NCBI GenBank assembly: GCA_965224765.1 | Contig: CBDDAC010000015.1 | Location: 1-64,000, forward strand | Source of the DNA: CAZDBA01 sp965224765 | Lineage (GTDB): Bacteria > Planctomycetota > Planctomycetia > Pirellulales > Pirellulaceae | Direction: 5' to 3' | DNA: 64,000 nt | Notes under the pieces: generated by a model | Databases searched by the model: none | What the model was told of the DNA's origin: nothing | Seen by the model: the letters and a program-made list of their open reading frames with translations, nothing else | Position numbers and translations under genes: made by a program | Part shown: one piece after another, positions 62,489 through 64,000 of the stretch | Layout: every line of letters starts with the position of its first letter | Numbering within the stretch: position 1 is the stretch's first letter

Positions 62489-63900
62489 TGCGATTTCGCG
62501 ACAGTATCTGATTCTCTTTTGGATTTGGAGATTGAGTGCAAAACACTACCGACAAACAATCCGAACAAATAGCCTCCCAATGCACCGTAAAGAAGGTTTG
62601 CGTACAAAAGGGGAGAAACCAGCCGCCCCATATCGGGATTTGCGATTCGGAGTAGTTGCATGTCGTGGAAGCCTTCACTGATCGAAGTACCTCTTTGATC
62701 AATCACGCCGATCTCATGAAAACGTTCGAATAACTCTTTGCGGGCATCGATATCATCCGGGGCCAGCTCCTTTGCCTGTGATCTATAATCATCAAACCTT
62801 AAAGCTGCTCGTTTTTGATTTTTCTGTTGGATCAAATCGTATTGAAAGGCAATCAACGCATTCAAAAATGTCCGTGAATCGAGTGCCGAATTCGCGCGCA
62901 TTCGCAACTCGATAATTCGAGGACATTCATCCAAACGACGTGTCCGCAGGCTCAACGCTGCAAATTGAGCATGATCCGATGTTGGGATTCCTTCCAGGAA
63001 GTGCAACATTCTCAGCGCACCGGAGTCTAGACATTGATCAATGAGTTCCAGATCGCCAAACATTTCATCGTATTCAACTTGATGATCGGCAAACATGTCA
63101 TTAAGGATCAGTTCCGGTGTGTTCTCTGAGGGCAAAAAGTTCGAGTGAACGACAAACTGCCCAACACTCTCGTAGATTGGCGGCGAGAACCAAAAAAAGG
63201 CCACCCCAAATGCCACGCCCAAGATAGAAAATCCAACGGGAATCAATGAGTACCATCCCAAGAATTGAATCAATACCCAGATCACCAGCCACGTCACGGC
63301 TCCAGCAGTTCCCCCAACACCTACGGTCCTCCAACGTCCATTGACACGGGTACCCGACGCAATCGCCTCATGCACGTCCATCTCAAACTCAAAGGGAAGC
63401 AGTTTCAAATCACTGACATCTCTCCACTCTTGGTTTGACACACTGGCTCGGGCACTCTCGGACCACTCCGCCCAAACCAATTGAAAATAATCAATCAGGT
63501 GTTGAAGCGATTGGCGACACAGTTCACTGTCATTGGCCAGACGCAAACTCATATAAAATGTGCCAGGTTCCAACTCAGCCACGACCAGTCCACGCTGAAC
63601 CTCGGCAATCATTTCGCTCCAACTTGTCTCTTCAAATGCTTCCAAGCTATGCCACGATTCGTGTTGGGCACACTCCTCAATTAACTGGCGACATTGCAGC
63701 GCCTGCCGGATCGTCGCTCGGGCGGCGTCGGCAATCTGCTGAATCTTTGGGTCCTCGTCAACCGGCGTCACGAGACGAAAGGAGAAGCGAGTCCGGCTTT
63801 CGAATACCGGTTTCGCAAAGAACGAATACACCAATCCCCCGATGGCCCCGAGGAGGATCAAGGCCGATAGTCCGGTGACAAAGATCGTTGATTTGTTCAA
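62485..63900 (-). CDS. Wzz-like (polysaccharide co-polymerase-type) membrane protein
   Basis: The 471-residue product has four spans in two halves. Span 1 (VTGLSALILLGAIGGLVYSF) is followed by an outside domain beginning FESRTRFSFRLVTP. Spans 2 and 3 (AVTWLVIWVLIQFLGWYSLI, GFSILGVAFGVAFFWF) lead to a second similar domain starting YESVGQFVVHSNFLPSENTP. Span 4 (NLLYGALGGYLFGLFVGSVL) ends the protein. Each half looks like a Wzz/co-polymerase domain, so this is a duplicated form. No tyrosine-kinase part is present. It is coupled to galK downstream; the thiC gene lies 12 bp upstream. Confidence 0.7.
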   Translation of the reverse strand: MNKSTIFVTGLSALILLGAIGGLVYSFFAKPVFESRTRFSFRLVTPVDEDPKIQQIADAARATIRQALQCRQLIEECAQHESWHSLEAFEETSWSEMIAEVQRGLVVAELEPGTFYMSLRLANDSELCRQSLQHLIDYFQLVWAEWSESARASVSNQEWRDVSDLKLLPFEFEMDVHEAIASGTRVNGRWRTVGVGGTAGAVTWLVIWVLIQFLGWYSLIPVGFSILGVAFGVAFFWFSPPIYESVGQFVVHSNFLPSENTPELILNDMFADHQVEYDEMFGDLELIDQCLDSGALRMLHFLEGIPTSDHAQFAALSLRTRRLDECPRIIELRMRANSALDSRTFLNALIAFQYDLIQQKNQKRAALRFDDYRSQAKELAPDDIDARKELFERFHEIGVIDQRGTSISEGFHDMQLLRIANPDMGRLVSPLLYANLLYGALGGYLFGLFVGSVLHSISKSKRESDTVAKSQ

Positions 63901-63912
63901 GGGCTCGTCCGA

Positions 63913-64000
63913 TTACTCAGAAGCATTCGAATCAAGCGGAACCAACTGCCCTTCTTCCGCAGCCATCTTGCGAATATCCTGGGTAATCTTCATCGAACAA
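63913..64000 (-). CDS. thiC: Phosphomethylpyrimidine synthase, C-terminal end (partial)
   Basis: Only the last 28 codons are in the window. They read CSMKITQDIRKMAAEEGQLV and end NASE. CSMKIT with the cysteine of the C-x2-C-x4-C iron-sulphur motif, followed by a short helical tail, is the standard ThiC ending. ThiC is the radical-SAM enzyme that makes the thiamine pyrimidine. The rest lies beyond the right edge. Confidence 0.85.
   Translation of the reverse strand, partial: CSMKITQDIRKMAAEEGQLVPLDSNASE

Overview
The window reads as chromosome from a planctomycete, most likely a Pirellulaceae-type member of the Planctomycetota. This is inferred from gene content and architecture, not from a search. 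The signs are: an ECF sigma factor directly followed by a very large Ser/Thr kinase with tetratricopeptide repeats; a TolQ/ExbB-like gene with two oversized ExbD-like partners; small secreted proteins of families typical of the phylum; proteins with AP2-like domains; many TTG/GTG starts and weak Shine-Dalgarno sites; base composition near 50% GC by eye; and palindromic repeats whose chance ORFs begin METRRVSE.

Layout. 1-4.5 kb: peptidase E, a hybrid histidine kinase and glutamyl-tRNA synthetase. 4.7-6.3 kb: an intact IS4-type insertion sequence sitting inside a dispersed palindrome. 6.3-16.7 kb: housekeeping and lineage-specific genes (membrane protein, fumarylacetoacetase-family hydrolase, PAS-GGDEF cyclase, superoxide dismutase, lipoprotein, PLP decarboxylase, biotin ligase, small proteins). 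17.1-21.1 kb: a four-gene ABC export operon with two ATPases and two permeases. 21.3-23.4 kb: two secreted proteins, one made of glycine-rich decapeptide repeats. 23.6-29.9 kb: a mobile island. It holds an IS4/Tn5-like element broken by a large-serine-recombinase element, a second complete IS4-type element, a palindromic repeat and a 16/17-bp minisatellite. 30-38 kb: a secreted TPR-like protein, the sigma/kinase pair, small membrane proteins and a second ECF factor. 38.1-43.3 kb: ComEC, a UvrC-half (Cho-like) nuclease and ribosomal protein L28. 43.3-44.5 kb: a tandem array of a ~257-bp repeat unit. 44.5-49.0 kb: a double AP2-like protein and the three-gene TolQ/ExbD-type operon. 49.5-53.5 kb: a UbiA-family prenyltransferase, a TIM-barrel isomerase, an alkaline-phosphatase-superfamily protein and 5-formyltetrahydrofolate cyclo-ligase; the first three resemble part of the ebo metabolite-export cluster. 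53.6-64 kb: a leucine-rich-repeat lipoprotein, a dksA-like/lspA/inositol-phosphatase operon, an M1 aminopeptidase, galactokinase translationally coupled to a Wzz-like protein, and the 3' end of thiC.

The most unusual reading is at 24.68-27.31 kb. A serine-recombinase element sits exactly at the codons for the catalytic glutamate of an IS4/Tn5-type transposase. It is flanked by direct copies of an 8-bp sequence, and the inferred joint of the excised element mimics the same codons. The enclosing IS has its own 8-bp target duplication, so the order of insertion can be read. Its small upstream ORF needs a slip on a C7 tract to be read through. A second pattern is that the dispersed palindromes and other repeats mark most non-coding gaps, and one IS has used a palindrome as its target.
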